A stretch of 13,394 bases of DNA from Hyphomicrobiales bacterium (GCA_015654965.1 JAATGD010000335.1:1-13394), one strand, 5' to 3'; positions 1 to 7,611 are shown, counted from the stretch's first letter. Numbers and translations: made by a program. Notes: generated by a model from the sequence alone, not told the origin.

Positions 1-927
1 AAACCGTTCATTGCGCCGAATATCACATTGCAGCTTTTGTTCCTTCATGTGCTGCATCAAGAGCCCGCCGCCTGAATGGGTTATGCATTTCGGCTTGCCT
101 GTGGTGCCAGATGAGTAAAGGATCGCCAATGGCGATCTGAATGGCAGGCGATTGAAGCGAATAGGCCCGGCTTTGTAAGGCGCAAGAAAATTCGCAAAAC
201 TGGTACATCCGAGATCGGACAATTCTGGTGACAGATCGTCACCGATCACGACAATGCGCTCGGGACGAGCGCTTGCGGCAACCGCAATAATCGTCGGGCC
301 CACATTGATGCGCTTACCCGCATAGCCATATTCCGAAACCGCAATGAGCACTTTCGGGCCGATCTGCGACAGGCGGTCGGATGCTCCGGCAGGACCGAAA
401 TCCGGTGAGCAGGATGACCAGATCGCACCGATGGCACTGCTTGCAAGATAACCAATGATCGCTTCGATATCATGGGTGGCGATAGCTCCAACCCGGTCCC
501 CCTCGCCAACACCTGCATCACGCAATGCCTGCACCATGCGCGAGACTTCATCATAAAGGGCCTTGCGCGTTATCTCCCTGCGGGTGCCATCGTCACGATG
601 CGCGATAACGGCAAGCCGTCCATCGGCCTCACGCAGCAGGTTCTCGGCATAGTTAAGACGGGCATCGGGATAGAACTGGGTTTCCCCAATTGTATCGCCT
701 GCAATATAAATCCGCTCGCCGCGCTCGCCTATAATGTCGAGCTCTTCCCATAATGCACCGTAAAACGCCTTTGGCTCATGAATTGACCATTGCAGCAGAC
801 AGGCATAATCGTCAGGCTGGCAATGGTGCAATGCGGCTGTTTTGACCGCAAAAGCATAAAGCGCCGAGCTTTCCCGTCGCTCCTGATCGGGAACCCAGAG
901 AATATCTGACGAGCTGTTGTCAATCAT
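1..927 (-). CDS. aacS: Acetoacetyl-CoA synthetase, N-terminal part (cut by window edge)
   Basis: Cytosolic ligase of the AMP-forming acyl-CoA synthetase superfamily that converts acetoacetate, ATP and CoA to acetoacetyl-CoA. I translated the minus strand by hand: it is open from the ATG at 927 to the left edge, 309 residues with no stop. The family is usually about 650 residues, so roughly half is present. The N-terminus (ILWVPDQERRESSALYAF) is typical of acetoacetate-CoA ligases. The AMP/phosphate-binding loop YSSGTTGKPK lies at residues 271-280, followed by THSGGG; WSSCSPDFGP lies near 161-170. An in-frame stop upstream limits the start to this ATG, and no good Shine-Dalgarno precedes it. 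The ATG overlaps the stop of the upstream dehydrogenase remnant, so translation is probably coupled. It is the last visible gene of the transporter operon. Acetate- or propionate-CoA ligase is a less likely alternative. Confidence 0.88.
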   Translation of the reverse strand, partial: MIDNSSSDILWVPDQERRESSALYAFAVKTAALHHCQPDDYACLLQWSIHEPKAFYGALWEELDIIGERGERIYIAGDTIGETQFYPDARLNYAENLLREADGRLAVIAHRDDGTRREITRKALYDEVSRMVQALRDAGVGEGDRVGAIATHDIEAIIGYLASSAIGAIWSSCSPDFGPAGASDRLSQIGPKVLIAVSEYGYAGKRINVGPTIIAVAASARPERIVVIGDDLSPELSDLGCTSFANFLAPYKAGPIRFNRLPFRSPLAILYSSGTTGKPKCITHSGGGLLMQHMKEQKLQCDIRRNERF

Positions 928-1063
928 GTTCTGACCCGCACAACATTGCGATAGTTGCGCAAAAACCGCATGTGCCACTGCCCTTTATGACAAAATTCCC
1001 ATAAAGAGTTGCAGCCATGGGAAGGCCCATATTTCCCAATCCGATGAAAGCGACGGTTTTCAC
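920..1063 (-). pseudogene. Remnant of 3-hydroxyisobutyrate dehydrogenase-like gene (N-terminus only)
   Basis: A GTG at 1063 with a good ribosome site (AGGAG, five bases upstream) opens a 47-codon frame. It begins VKTVAFIGLGNMGLPMAA, the NAD(P)-binding GxGxMG start of the 3-hydroxyisobutyrate dehydrogenase/beta-hydroxyacid dehydrogenase family (MmsB type, normally about 295 residues). After residue 19 family resemblance stops. The remaining residues look random and end at a TGA at 920-922, so about 90% of the gene is missing, probably through internal deletion. The ribosome site overlaps the end of the GMC oxidoreductase gene, and the new stop overlaps the acetoacetyl-CoA synthetase ATG (ATGATTGA). 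The fragment may survive as a translated linker that hands ribosomes to the next gene. The original substrate cannot be told from this stub. Confidence 0.8.
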
Positions 1064-1074
1064 GAGCACTCCTT

Positions 1075-2670
1075 TCAACGATTGTCCGCAAGGATCATAT
1101 CGGCGGCTTTTTCCGCGATCATGATTGTTGGAGAATTGGTATTGCCGGACGTGATCCGGGGCATGACGGAGGCATCCGCAACACGCAGGCCTTTGAGTTT
1201 TTTGAACCGGAGCCGCGCATCCACCACGCTTTTCTCGTCCGCGCCCATGCGCAATGTGCCAACCGGATGGAAAATGGTCGTGCCTATATCGCCTGCCGCG
1301 CGGATAAGATCGCTGTCGTTCTCGTAAGAAGGGCCGGGCTTATATTCATGTGGGTGAAACCGGGCGAAAGATGGCTGCGCAACAATGCGACGTGTCAGCC
1401 GGATTGCGTCAATTGCCACCTGCCGGTCGTTTTCACTCGTCAGATAATTGGGACGAATATCCGGCTGCATGGAAAAATCTGCCCCCTTCACATGCACGCT
1501 GCCCCGGCTTTCCGGCCTGAGATTGCATACGCTGGCAGTAATGGCCGGGAAGGTGTGAACCGGATCGCCGAACTTGTCGAGCGAAACAGGCTGGACATGA
1601 TATTCCAGATCCGCCGTCTCTTTTTGCGGCGATGATCGGGTGAAAACACCAAGCTGGCTTGGCGCCATCGACATCGGACCGGAACGGCTGAGCGCATATT
1701 CAAGCCCGATACGGGCCTTACCCAACAGCGTCGAGGCTTTTTCGTTGAGCGTTGGAACGCCGGAAACCCTATAAACCATACGCAATTGTAGATGGTCTTG
1801 CAGGTTCTCGCCAACGCCCTCGACCTCCAGAGCCGTATCGATCCCTGCCTTTTGCAATATCTCGCCACGCCCTACTCCCGAAAGTTCGAGAATATGCGGA
1901 GAGCCGATCGCCCCTGCGGAAAGAATGGTCTCCCTGCGTGCAAAAACAGTTTTGAAAACACCGTCATGGTGAAACTCGATACCACGCACCGCGTGGTCTT
2001 CGATCACAAGGCGCTTGACGTGAGCACGGGTGAGAACCGTGAGATTGCTGCGATTGCGCACCGGCTTGAGAAAAGCCTTGGACGTATTCCAGCGCCAGCC
2101 CGAACGCTGGTTGACGTCGAAATATCCCGCGCCTTCATTGTCGCCCTTGTTGAAATCATCCGTCGGCGCGATACCCATTTCGGCAGCGGCTTGCTGGAAG
2201 GCGTCCAGCACATCCCAGCGCACGCGCGCCTTTTCGACCCGCCATTCACCGCCCGCGCCATGCAGGTCACTTTTGCCGCGATAGAAATCCTCGGATTTCA
2301 TGAAATAGGGCAAAACATCGTCCCATCCCCAGCCATCGCACCCCAGTTGCCGCCAGAGATCGTAATCGCGCGCCTGCCCGCGCATGTAGATCATGCCATT
2401 GATCGATGAACAGCCGCCCAGAACCTTGCCGCGCGGATAAATCAGCGAGCGCCCGTTAAGACCCGGCTCCTCGCCCGTCTTGAAGCACCAGTCGGTGCGC
2501 GGGTTGTTGATGCAGTAAAGATAGCCCACCGGAATGTGAATCCAGTGGTAATTATCGCTGCCGCCCGCCTCCAGCAGCAGAACACGGTTGTCCGGGTCTG
2601 CGGAAAGGCGGTTGGCGAGAACACAGCCCGCGCTGCCCGCTCCGATGACGATATAGTCATATTCGCCCAT
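1075..2670 (-). CDS. GMC-family FAD-dependent oxidoreductase (alcohol/choline dehydrogenase-like)
   Basis: A flavoprotein of 531 residues, the usual length for bacterial GMC alcohol or choline dehydrogenases, which oxidise an alcohol to an aldehyde using FAD. The FAD dinucleotide fold is at the N-terminus (YIVIGAGSAGCVLANRLS, about residues 5-22), followed by LLLEAGG. GMC signature 1 is around PRGKVLGGCSSINGMIYMRG. Signature 2 is GAIGSPHILELSGVG. The C-terminus has the catalytic His in FHPVGTLRMG (about residue 468) and the catalytic Asn region SGNTNSPT (about 510-512). I chose the ATG at 2670 because GGAG lies six bases upstream and the FAD fold starts at once. The longer open frame up to 2994 overlaps livM and is unlike any GMC protein. 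It lies 77 bases after livM and probably acts on the imported compound. The exact alcohol substrate is not readable; choline is possible, but no betaine aldehyde dehydrogenase is adjacent. Confidence 0.9.
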   Translation of the reverse strand: MGEYDYIVIGAGSAGCVLANRLSADPDNRVLLLEAGGSDNYHWIHIPVGYLYCINNPRTDWCFKTGEEPGLNGRSLIYPRGKVLGGCSSINGMIYMRGQARDYDLWRQLGCDGWGWDDVLPYFMKSEDFYRGKSDLHGAGGEWRVEKARVRWDVLDAFQQAAAEMGIAPTDDFNKGDNEGAGYFDVNQRSGWRWNTSKAFLKPVRNRSNLTVLTRAHVKRLVIEDHAVRGIEFHHDGVFKTVFARRETILSAGAIGSPHILELSGVGRGEILQKAGIDTALEVEGVGENLQDHLQLRMVYRVSGVPTLNEKASTLLGKARIGLEYALSRSGPMSMAPSQLGVFTRSSPQKETADLEYHVQPVSLDKFGDPVHTFPAITASVCNLRPESRGSVHVKGADFSMQPDIRPNYLTSENDRQVAIDAIRLTRRIVAQPSFARFHPHEYKPGPSYENDSDLIRAAGDIGTTIFHPVGTLRMGADEKSVVDARLRFKKLKGLRVADASVMPRITSGNTNSPTIMIAEKAADMILADNR

Positions 2671-2690
2671 GATATTCTCCGTGCGGCACC

Positions 2691-2716
2691 CTTCCCGCAT
2701 GTCCCGATGCGGGGAG
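2691..2716 (-). other. Intercistronic hairpin between livM-type and GMC genes
   Basis: Arms CTTCCCGCAT (2691-2700) and ATGCGGGGAG (2707-2716) pair over ten positions with one mismatch around a six-base loop. It fills the only sizeable gap inside the operon. No T-run follows in the minus-strand reading direction, so it is not a classic terminator. It may stabilise the upstream transporter mRNA or set unequal expression of transporter and enzyme. That role is inference. Confidence 0.45.
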
Positions 2717-2747
2717 TGCATGCTTTTTTCGCGTGTTTTACAAAGCC

Positions 2748-3767
2748 TTACCTGCGATGCTCGAAGCCGAGCCTGCGCCCGAGCCGCGAGGCGTAGAATT
2801 CCCCGACCAGCCCGCGCCGGAAGACCAGAACGCAGGCCATGAACACCACGCCCGTGATGATGGTGACGGGAAAATCGGATGTCGCCAGATAGTTCTGCAA
2901 CGTCACCACAAGGCCTGCGCCGAAGATCGGACCGATCATGGTGCCGATGCCGCCCAGCAGCGTCATGAGGATGACCTCGCCGGACATTTGCCATGTCACA
3001 TCGGTCAGGGTCGCGAACTGGAACACCAGCGCTTTAAATGATCCGGCAAGGCCCGCAAGGGCTGCGGACATCACAAATGCGCCGAGCTTGTAATGCTGCA
3101 CGCTATAACCGAGCGAAATGGCGCGCGGCTCGTTTTCGCGAATGGATTTCAGGATCATGCCGAAAGGCGAATGGATGAAACGCCAGATCACCAGCAGAGC
3201 GAGCACGAAAATGCCCAGCACCATGTAATACATGTTGGCCTGCACATTGAGGTCGATAATTCCGAACAGGTGGCCGCGCGGCACGCCCTGCAGGCCATCC
3301 TCGCCACGGGTAAAGGGTGCCTGAAGGCAGAAGAAATAGAACATCTGCGAAAGCGCAAGCGTGATCATGGCGAAATAGATGCCCTGCCGCCGGATGGCGA
3401 AAAAGCCGATGACAAGGCCGAGCATTGCCGCTCCTGCCATGCCGATGAGAATGCCGATTTCAGGCGTGACGCCCCATTCCTTCACGGAATAGGCCGTGAA
3501 ATAGGCCGCGCCACCGAAGAATGCCGCATGGCCGAAGGATAAAAGCCCCATATAACCGAGCAGCAGATTGAACGCACAGGCGAACAGGGCAAAGCAGAGC
3601 AGCTTCATCAGGAAGATCGGATAAAGAAACATCGGCGCTGCGATCAGTGCGGCCAGTCCGGCAAGGATGAAAATCGTCCTGATCGTGCCGGCGCTCGCAA
3701 AAGCCTGCCGGTGAGGCAGCGTTTTGGTGGCGGGCGTGTCGGCGGTTGTGGATACAGCCTTTGACAT
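2748..3767 (-). CDS. livM: Branched-chain amino acid-type ABC transporter permease, LivM family
   Basis: Inner-membrane permease of the HAAT (hydrophobic amino acid) ABC importer class, pairing with the LivH-type subunit to form the channel. It has 339 residues, with hydrophobic segments spread from about residue 30 to 320. The LivM hallmark LLSFGHAAFFGGAAYF is present, and the family core GGIGTMIGPIFGAG lies near the C-terminus. I chose the ATG at 3767 because AAAGGA lies eight bases upstream. An in-frame ATG at 3776 overlaps the livH-type stop and has poor spacing. The longer open frame to 3941 is an overlap artefact. Only one base separates it from the livH-type stop. The family imports leucine-type amino acids but also urea, amides and other small organics, so the name states family, not substrate. 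Confidence 0.92.
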   Translation of the reverse strand: MSKAVSTTADTPATKTLPHRQAFASAGTIRTIFILAGLAALIAAPMFLYPIFLMKLLCFALFACAFNLLLGYMGLLSFGHAAFFGGAAYFTAYSVKEWGVTPEIGILIGMAGAAMLGLVIGFFAIRRQGIYFAMITLALSQMFYFFCLQAPFTRGEDGLQGVPRGHLFGIIDLNVQANMYYMVLGIFVLALLVIWRFIHSPFGMILKSIRENEPRAISLGYSVQHYKLGAFVMSAALAGLAGSFKALVFQFATLTDVTWQMSGEVILMTLLGGIGTMIGPIFGAGLVVTLQNYLATSDFPVTIITGVVFMACVLVFRRGLVGEFYASRLGRRLGFEHRR

Positions 3768-3768
3768 A

Positions 3769-4656
3769 TCAGGCATCCTTTCCGAAAAGTCCGGCAGGGC
3801 GGATAAGCAGGACGAAAGCCATGATGACGAAGATGACGATATTGGAGGCTTCGGGGTAGAAAACCTTGGTGAGACCTTCCGCGATACCAAGCATATAGCC
3901 GGTGACGATCGCTCCCATGATCGATCCCATTCCTCCCACAACCACCACGGCGAAAACCACGATGATGAGGTTTGTGCCCATCAGCGGGGAAACCTGATAG
4001 ATCGGCGCGGCCAGAACCCCGGCGAAACCCGCAAGTCCTGCCCCCAATGCATAGGTCAGGGTCAGTAGCACCGGCACATTGATGCCGAAAGCCTGCACGA
4101 GTGTGGGGTTCTCGGTTGCGGCACGCAGATAGGAGCCAAGCCGGGTCTTTTCGATCAGTGCCCAGGTGGCGAGACAGGCGGCCAGCGAAATCACCACCAC
4201 GAAAGCGCGGTAATTGGGCAAGAACATGAAGCCTAGATTGGTGCCGCCGGAAAGCTGTGACGGAACAGAATAAGGCTGTCCCGCCGCGCCATAAAGCCAG
4301 CGAAAAGTACCTTCGATGGCGAGCGCCAGCCCGAAAGTGAACAACAAACCATAAAGTGGGTCCTGATCATACAGGCGCGACAGCATCAGCTTTTCCACGA
4401 TGGCGCCGAAAAGGGCCACAACAAGTGGTGTCACGACAAGGGCAAGCCAGAAATTCATGCCGAAATATTGCAGGCCCAGAAAGGCGACGAAGGCTCCGAG
4501 CATATATTGCGCGCCATGCGCGAAGTTGATGACGCGCAAAAGACCAAAAATCACCGCCAGACCAAGTGATAGCAATGCATAAAAAGACCCGTTGATAAGG
4601 CCGATCAGTAATTGTCCGAGCAGAGCCTGAAGGGGAACGCCAAAGATCATAGTCAT
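3769..4656 (-). CDS. livH: Branched-chain amino acid-type ABC transporter permease, LivH family
   Basis: Second inner-membrane permease subunit of the HAAT importer, 295 residues, normal for LivH. It begins MTMIFGVPLQALLGQLLIGL. The conserved LivH segment NGSFYALLSLGLAVIFGLLR leads into VINFAHGAQYMLGA. Later hydrophobic stretches include a valine-rich one (IIVVFAVVVVGGMGSIMGAI), and the end LLIRPAGLFGKDA is typical. The ATG at 4656 is one base after the livF-type stop (TGA-C-ATG), pointing to coupled translation. The longer frame to 4698 would overlap livF and lacks family resemblance. The ribosome site lies in the G-rich 3' end of livF. It should assemble with the LivM, LivG and LivF homologues encoded beside it. 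Confidence 0.92.
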   Translation of the reverse strand: MTMIFGVPLQALLGQLLIGLINGSFYALLSLGLAVIFGLLRVINFAHGAQYMLGAFVAFLGLQYFGMNFWLALVVTPLVVALFGAIVEKLMLSRLYDQDPLYGLLFTFGLALAIEGTFRWLYGAAGQPYSVPSQLSGGTNLGFMFLPNYRAFVVVISLAACLATWALIEKTRLGSYLRAATENPTLVQAFGINVPVLLTLTYALGAGLAGFAGVLAAPIYQVSPLMGTNLIIVVFAVVVVGGMGSIMGAIVTGYMLGIAEGLTKVFYPEASNIVIFVIMAFVLLIRPAGLFGKDA

Positions 4657-4657
4657 G

Positions 4658-5359
4658 TCAGACCCCCAGCACCTTGTTGAGTTCGTCCATGCGGACATCG
4701 AGTTCGCTCACGGGGAAATCGCCAACCATCTCACCGTGGTCCATAAGGTAGAAGCGGTCGGCAATGCGCCGCGCGAAGCGGAAATTCTGCTCGACAAGAA
4801 CCACGGTCATGCCGCGCGCCTTCAATTTTTGCAGCACTTCGCCTATGCGCTGCACGATGACCGGAGCAAGACCTTCAGTCGGCTCGTCCAGCAACAAAAC
4901 CCGGACGCCAGTGCGCAAAATACGCGCCATGGCCAGCATCTGCTGTTCGCCACCGGAAAGTTTCGTTCCGGGACTGTTGCGACGTTCATAAAGATTGGGA
5001 AACAATTCAAATATTTCATCAATTCCCATGCCATCACGGGCGACGACAGGTGGCAGTTTGAGATTTTCCTCGACATTCAATGTCGCGAAGATTCCGCGTT
5101 CTTCCGGCACAAAACCAATGCCGTATCGTGCCGTGCGGTAGAGCGGCACAGGCATCATATCCTTGCCCGCAAGGCGGATTTCTCCCTTGCGCTTGCGAAT
5201 AATGCCCATGATGGTGCGTAATGTCGTGGTCTTGCCAACACCGTTGCGGCCCAGAATGGTGATCGTTTCGCCCTCATTCACCCTGAGGTCCACGCCATGC
5301 AGCGCCTGGCTTTCGCCATACCAGGATTTCAGGCCGGAAACTTCAAGAAGCGCAGCCAT
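4658..5359 (-). CDS. livF: HAAT-type ABC transporter ATP-binding protein, LivF family
   Basis: Cytoplasmic ATPase subunit, 233 residues, the usual LivF length. Walker A GRNGVGKTT is at about residues 37-45. The ABC signature LSGGEQQMLAMARIL is followed by Walker B VLLLDEPTEGLAP. The switch His is replaced by Gln in VEQNF, as is normal for LivF proteins. The early motif SWYGESQALHGVDL is also LivF-like. The start at 5359 (MAALLEVSGL) has GGAGGA five bases upstream. That site lies inside the end of the livG-type gene, whose stop is one base away. An upstream in-frame extension to 5449 overlaps livG and is rejected. It partners with the LivG-type ATPase to drive uptake. Confidence 0.93.
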   Translation of the reverse strand: MAALLEVSGLKSWYGESQALHGVDLRVNEGETITILGRNGVGKTTTLRTIMGIIRKRKGEIRLAGKDMMPVPLYRTARYGIGFVPEERGIFATLNVEENLKLPPVVARDGMGIDEIFELFPNLYERRNSPGTKLSGGEQQMLAMARILRTGVRVLLLDEPTEGLAPVIVQRIGEVLQKLKARGMTVVLVEQNFRFARRIADRFYLMDHGEMVGDFPVSELDVRMDELNKVLGV

Positions 5360-5360
5360 G

Positions 5361-6149
5361 TCAATCCTCCTCCGTGCCCATATAGGCGGTGCGAACACGC
5401 GGATCGGCGGAGACTTGCGCGTAGTCGCCCTCAGCGAGGATTTCGCCACGCTGGAGCACGGTGATGCGGTGACAGATATCGGCCACCACCGTCAGGTTAT
5501 GCTCGACCATCAACACCGCCCGCGTCTTCGCCACTTCACCGATCAGCCGGGCAACATGCGCGACATCCTCGCCGCCCATTCCGGCCATCGGCTCGTCCAG
5601 CAGCAGAACTTTCGGGTCGAGGGCAAGCGTGGTGGCGATTTCCAGAACGCGCTTGCGGCCATAGGAAAGATCGGCGGCAAGGGCCTGTTTTTCCCGCGTC
5701 AGCCCAACCATGTCGATGAGTTCTTCGGCGCGCTCATTAAGCCGGTCGAGCGAGGACAGGGGAAGCCAGAACTGGGTGGCCAGATTGTTCGGCCTTTGCA
5801 AGGCGACACGCACATTCTCAAGAACGGTAAGATGTGGAAACACGGCCGAAATCTGGAAAGAACGCACAAGCCCCATTCGCGCGACCTTGTCAGGCCGTGT
5901 CCCGGTGATGTCTGTCCCCATGAAAGATATGGTTCCGCTGGTGGGCTGAAGGAACTTGGTCAGCAGATTGAATACCGTGGTCTTCCCGGCGCCATTCGGC
6001 CCGATCAGAGCATGCACGCGCGCATGCTCTATATCGAGATCGACATTCCTGACGGCGGAAAAATCGCCGAAAGTCTTGGAGAGGCCGCGCGCCGAAAGGA
6101 CGACACGGGGCTTCTCATGCACATCGCGGGCGAGCGAAACATTCGTCAT
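5361..6149 (-). CDS. livG: HAAT-type ABC transporter ATP-binding protein, LivG family
   Basis: Cytoplasmic ATPase subunit, 262 residues. Walker A GPNGAGKTT is at about residues 50-58. The LivG-type helical insert contains RSFQISAVFPHLTVLENV. The ABC signature reads LSYGRKRVLEIATTLA, where many LivG proteins have a Q or E after the glycine. Walker B VLLLDEPMAGMGGED and the switch His in MVEHNL follow. The start at 6149 (MTNVSLARDV) is preceded by AAGG at suitable distance and lies 17 bases after the livK-type stop. The longer frame to 6257 runs into livK and is rejected. It works as a heterodimer with the LivF-type ATPase. The basic RK in the signature is a variation, not an inactivating change. 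Confidence 0.92.
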   Translation of the reverse strand: MTNVSLARDVHEKPRVVLSARGLSKTFGDFSAVRNVDLDIEHARVHALIGPNGAGKTTVFNLLTKFLQPTSGTISFMGTDITGTRPDKVARMGLVRSFQISAVFPHLTVLENVRVALQRPNNLATQFWLPLSSLDRLNERAEELIDMVGLTREKQALAADLSYGRKRVLEIATTLALDPKVLLLDEPMAGMGGEDVAHVARLIGEVAKTRAVLMVEHNLTVVADICHRITVLQRGEILAEGDYAQVSADPRVRTAYMGTEED

Positions 6150-6166
6150 GGCAACGCCTTTGTCTG

Positions 6167-7375
6167 TTATTGCGTCACCAGCGGGCAACCGCTCTTGGCC
6201 GGATCCAGGAAGGCTTCCTTGCCGGGGATCGTCGCAAGCACGGTGTAGTAATCCCACGGTATCGCGCTTTCGCCCGGCTTCTTCACTTCCATCAGGTACA
6301 TGTCATGGATCATGCGTCCGTTTGCGGCGACATGGCCATCCTTGGCGAAGACATCGTTGACCGGCAATTCCCTTATCGCCTTCGCGACCGCATCAGCGTC
6401 ATCCGTCTGCGCCTTCTCTATCGCCTTGAGATAATGCAGCACCGCCGAATATGTGCCCGCATGGATCATGTTCGGCATGGCGCCTGTACGCTCCTTGAAA
6501 CGCTCGCCGAACTTGCGCGATTCATCGTCGCGGTTCCAGTAGAAGCCTTCGGTAAGCGTCAGCCCCTGCGCCGCTTCAAGACCAAGACCATGCACCTCGG
6601 CAAGCGTGAAAAGAAGCGCTGCAAGCCTCTGCCCGCCAGCGACAATGCCGAATTCCGATGCCTGTTTGATGGCGTTGGAGGTATCGAGGCCGGCATTCGC
6701 CAGACCGATGACCTTCGCGCCCGACGACTGGGCCTGCAACAGGAAGGACGAATAATCGGTCGTGGAGAGCGGATGGCGCACCGCACCCACAACCGTTCCG
6801 CCATTCTCCTTGACAAAATTGCTGGTGTTTTCTTCCAGCGAATAGCCGAAAGCATAATCTGCCGTCAGGAAGAACCAGCTGTCGCCGCCCTGCTTCACCA
6901 GCGCTCCACCCGTGCCGACCGCCAGCGAATAGGTGTCGTAAGCCCAGTGAAAACCATAGGGGGTGCACTGTTTTCCGGTCAGCTCGGATGTGGCGGCGCC
7001 GGTGTTGATGGTGATCTTCTTTTTGTCCTTGCTGAGCGCCTGCACGGCAAGGCCGACCGAGGACGAGGTCAGTTCCATGATGGAATCGACCTGCTCGGTA
7101 TCGTACCATTGCCGGGCGATATTCGAGGCGACATCCGCCTTGTTCTGATGGTCGGCGGTGACGACCTCGATCGGTGCGTCGAGCACCTTGCCGCCAAAAT
7201 CCTCGACCGCCATCTTCGCGGCCTCATAGGAGTATTTACCGCCAAAATTGGCATAGACGCCGGACTGGTCGTTGAGAATACCGATCTTGACCTTGCCATC
7301 CGAAATATCGGCTGCATGGGCAGCAGTTCCCGTAGCCAGGGCCACTGCCATGGACAGAATGATACTATTGCGCAT
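6167..7375 (-). CDS. livK: ABC transporter periplasmic substrate-binding protein, LivK/Peripla_BP_6 type
   Basis: Periplasmic ligand receptor of the importer, 402 residues. The first 21 residues form a Sec signal peptide (hydrophobic IILSMAVALATGTA, likely cut after AHA). The mature part begins ADISDGKVKIGILNDQSGVY, the standard opening of the amino acid/amide-binding Peripla_BP_6 fold. The C-terminal DYYTVLATIPGKEAF resembles binding proteins found beside catabolic genes for aromatic or short-chain acids rather than classical LivJ/LivK. The start at 7375 has GGAGGAG five bases upstream. It is the first gene of the operon, and the promoter should lie in 7376-7611. The ligand cannot be assigned by eye. 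Downstream enzymes suggest an alcohol, hydroxy acid or a precursor of acetoacetate rather than a plain amino acid. Confidence 0.9.
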   Translation of the reverse strand: MRNSIILSMAVALATGTAAHAADISDGKVKIGILNDQSGVYANFGGKYSYEAAKMAVEDFGGKVLDAPIEVVTADHQNKADVASNIARQWYDTEQVDSIMELTSSSVGLAVQALSKDKKKITINTGAATSELTGKQCTPYGFHWAYDTYSLAVGTGGALVKQGGDSWFFLTADYAFGYSLEENTSNFVKENGGTVVGAVRHPLSTTDYSSFLLQAQSSGAKVIGLANAGLDTSNAIKQASEFGIVAGGQRLAALLFTLAEVHGLGLEAAQGLTLTEGFYWNRDDESRKFGERFKERTGAMPNMIHAGTYSAVLHYLKAIEKAQTDDADAVAKAIRELPVNDVFAKDGHVAANGRMIHDMYLMEVKKPGESAIPWDYYTVLATIPGKEAFLDPAKSGCPLVTQ

Positions 7376-7476
7376 GATTTCTCCTCCCAGAGATCGAGTG
7401 CCAGTCTTGAATTCTTCTGTGCGCCCTCAAATGATCGAATATCGTAAGGCGCTTGTCATGCTGTGCTGAAATGGCT

Positions 7477-7498
7477 CGCCGCTCTCCTCAAAGCGGCG
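7477..7498 (-). other. GC-rich hairpin upstream of livK
   Basis: CGCCGCT (7477-7483) and AGCGGCG (7492-7498) are perfect complementary arms around eight bases. The hairpin lies about 100 bases upstream of the livK start, probably in the 5' untranslated region or over the promoter. No T-run follows on the minus strand. Whether it has a function is unknown. Confidence 0.35.
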
Positions 7499-7569
7499 TC
7501 TCCCTTGTGAAGACTTTTCTCGAATTAGCGCGTTGACACAAGAGCGGGCTGTCATCAAAGTGCGTACAG

Positions 7570-7593
7570 GTCCTGTTCATTTTTGAACAGAAC
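7570..7593. promoter_or_regulatory. Dyad operator candidate for the divergent LysR regulator
   Basis: CTGTTCA (7573-7579) and TGAACAG (7584-7590) are perfect inverted arms separated by four T residues. Matching GT/AC pairs outside one mismatch extend the dyad to 24 bases. The site contains a T-N11-A pattern inside a dyad (T7577 to A7589), as expected for LysR-type binding sites. It ends 18 bases before the lysR start, so it would overlap that gene's promoter or leader and suits autoregulation. It lies about 200 bases upstream of livK, from where it could also serve as a recognition site for activation of the operon. Confidence 0.55.
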
Positions 7594-7611
7594 TCGCAAG
7601 GGCAAGGGGAA

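Noticed and set aside
1792..2409. 205-residue plus-strand frame inside the GMC gene
   Set aside because: Antisense shadow, with no ribosome site or recognisable motif.
2671..2994. N-terminal extension of the GMC oxidoreductase (639-residue frame)
   Set aside because: The extra residues overlap livM in another frame, are His/Arg-rich and resemble no GMC protein. The ATG at 2670 has a good ribosome site and begins directly with the FAD fold.
3768..3941. Longer start for the LivM-type permease
   Set aside because: It overlaps livH and gives a Ser/Pro-rich non-family stretch. AAAGGA marks the start at 3767.
5163..6248. 361-residue plus-strand frame across livF/livG
   Set aside because: Antisense to two clear ATPases with all motifs. 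No family resemblance of its own.
6170..7447. 425-residue plus-strand frame opposite livK
   Set aside because: Mirror frame of a GC-rich gene. The minus strand has a complete binding protein with signal peptide.
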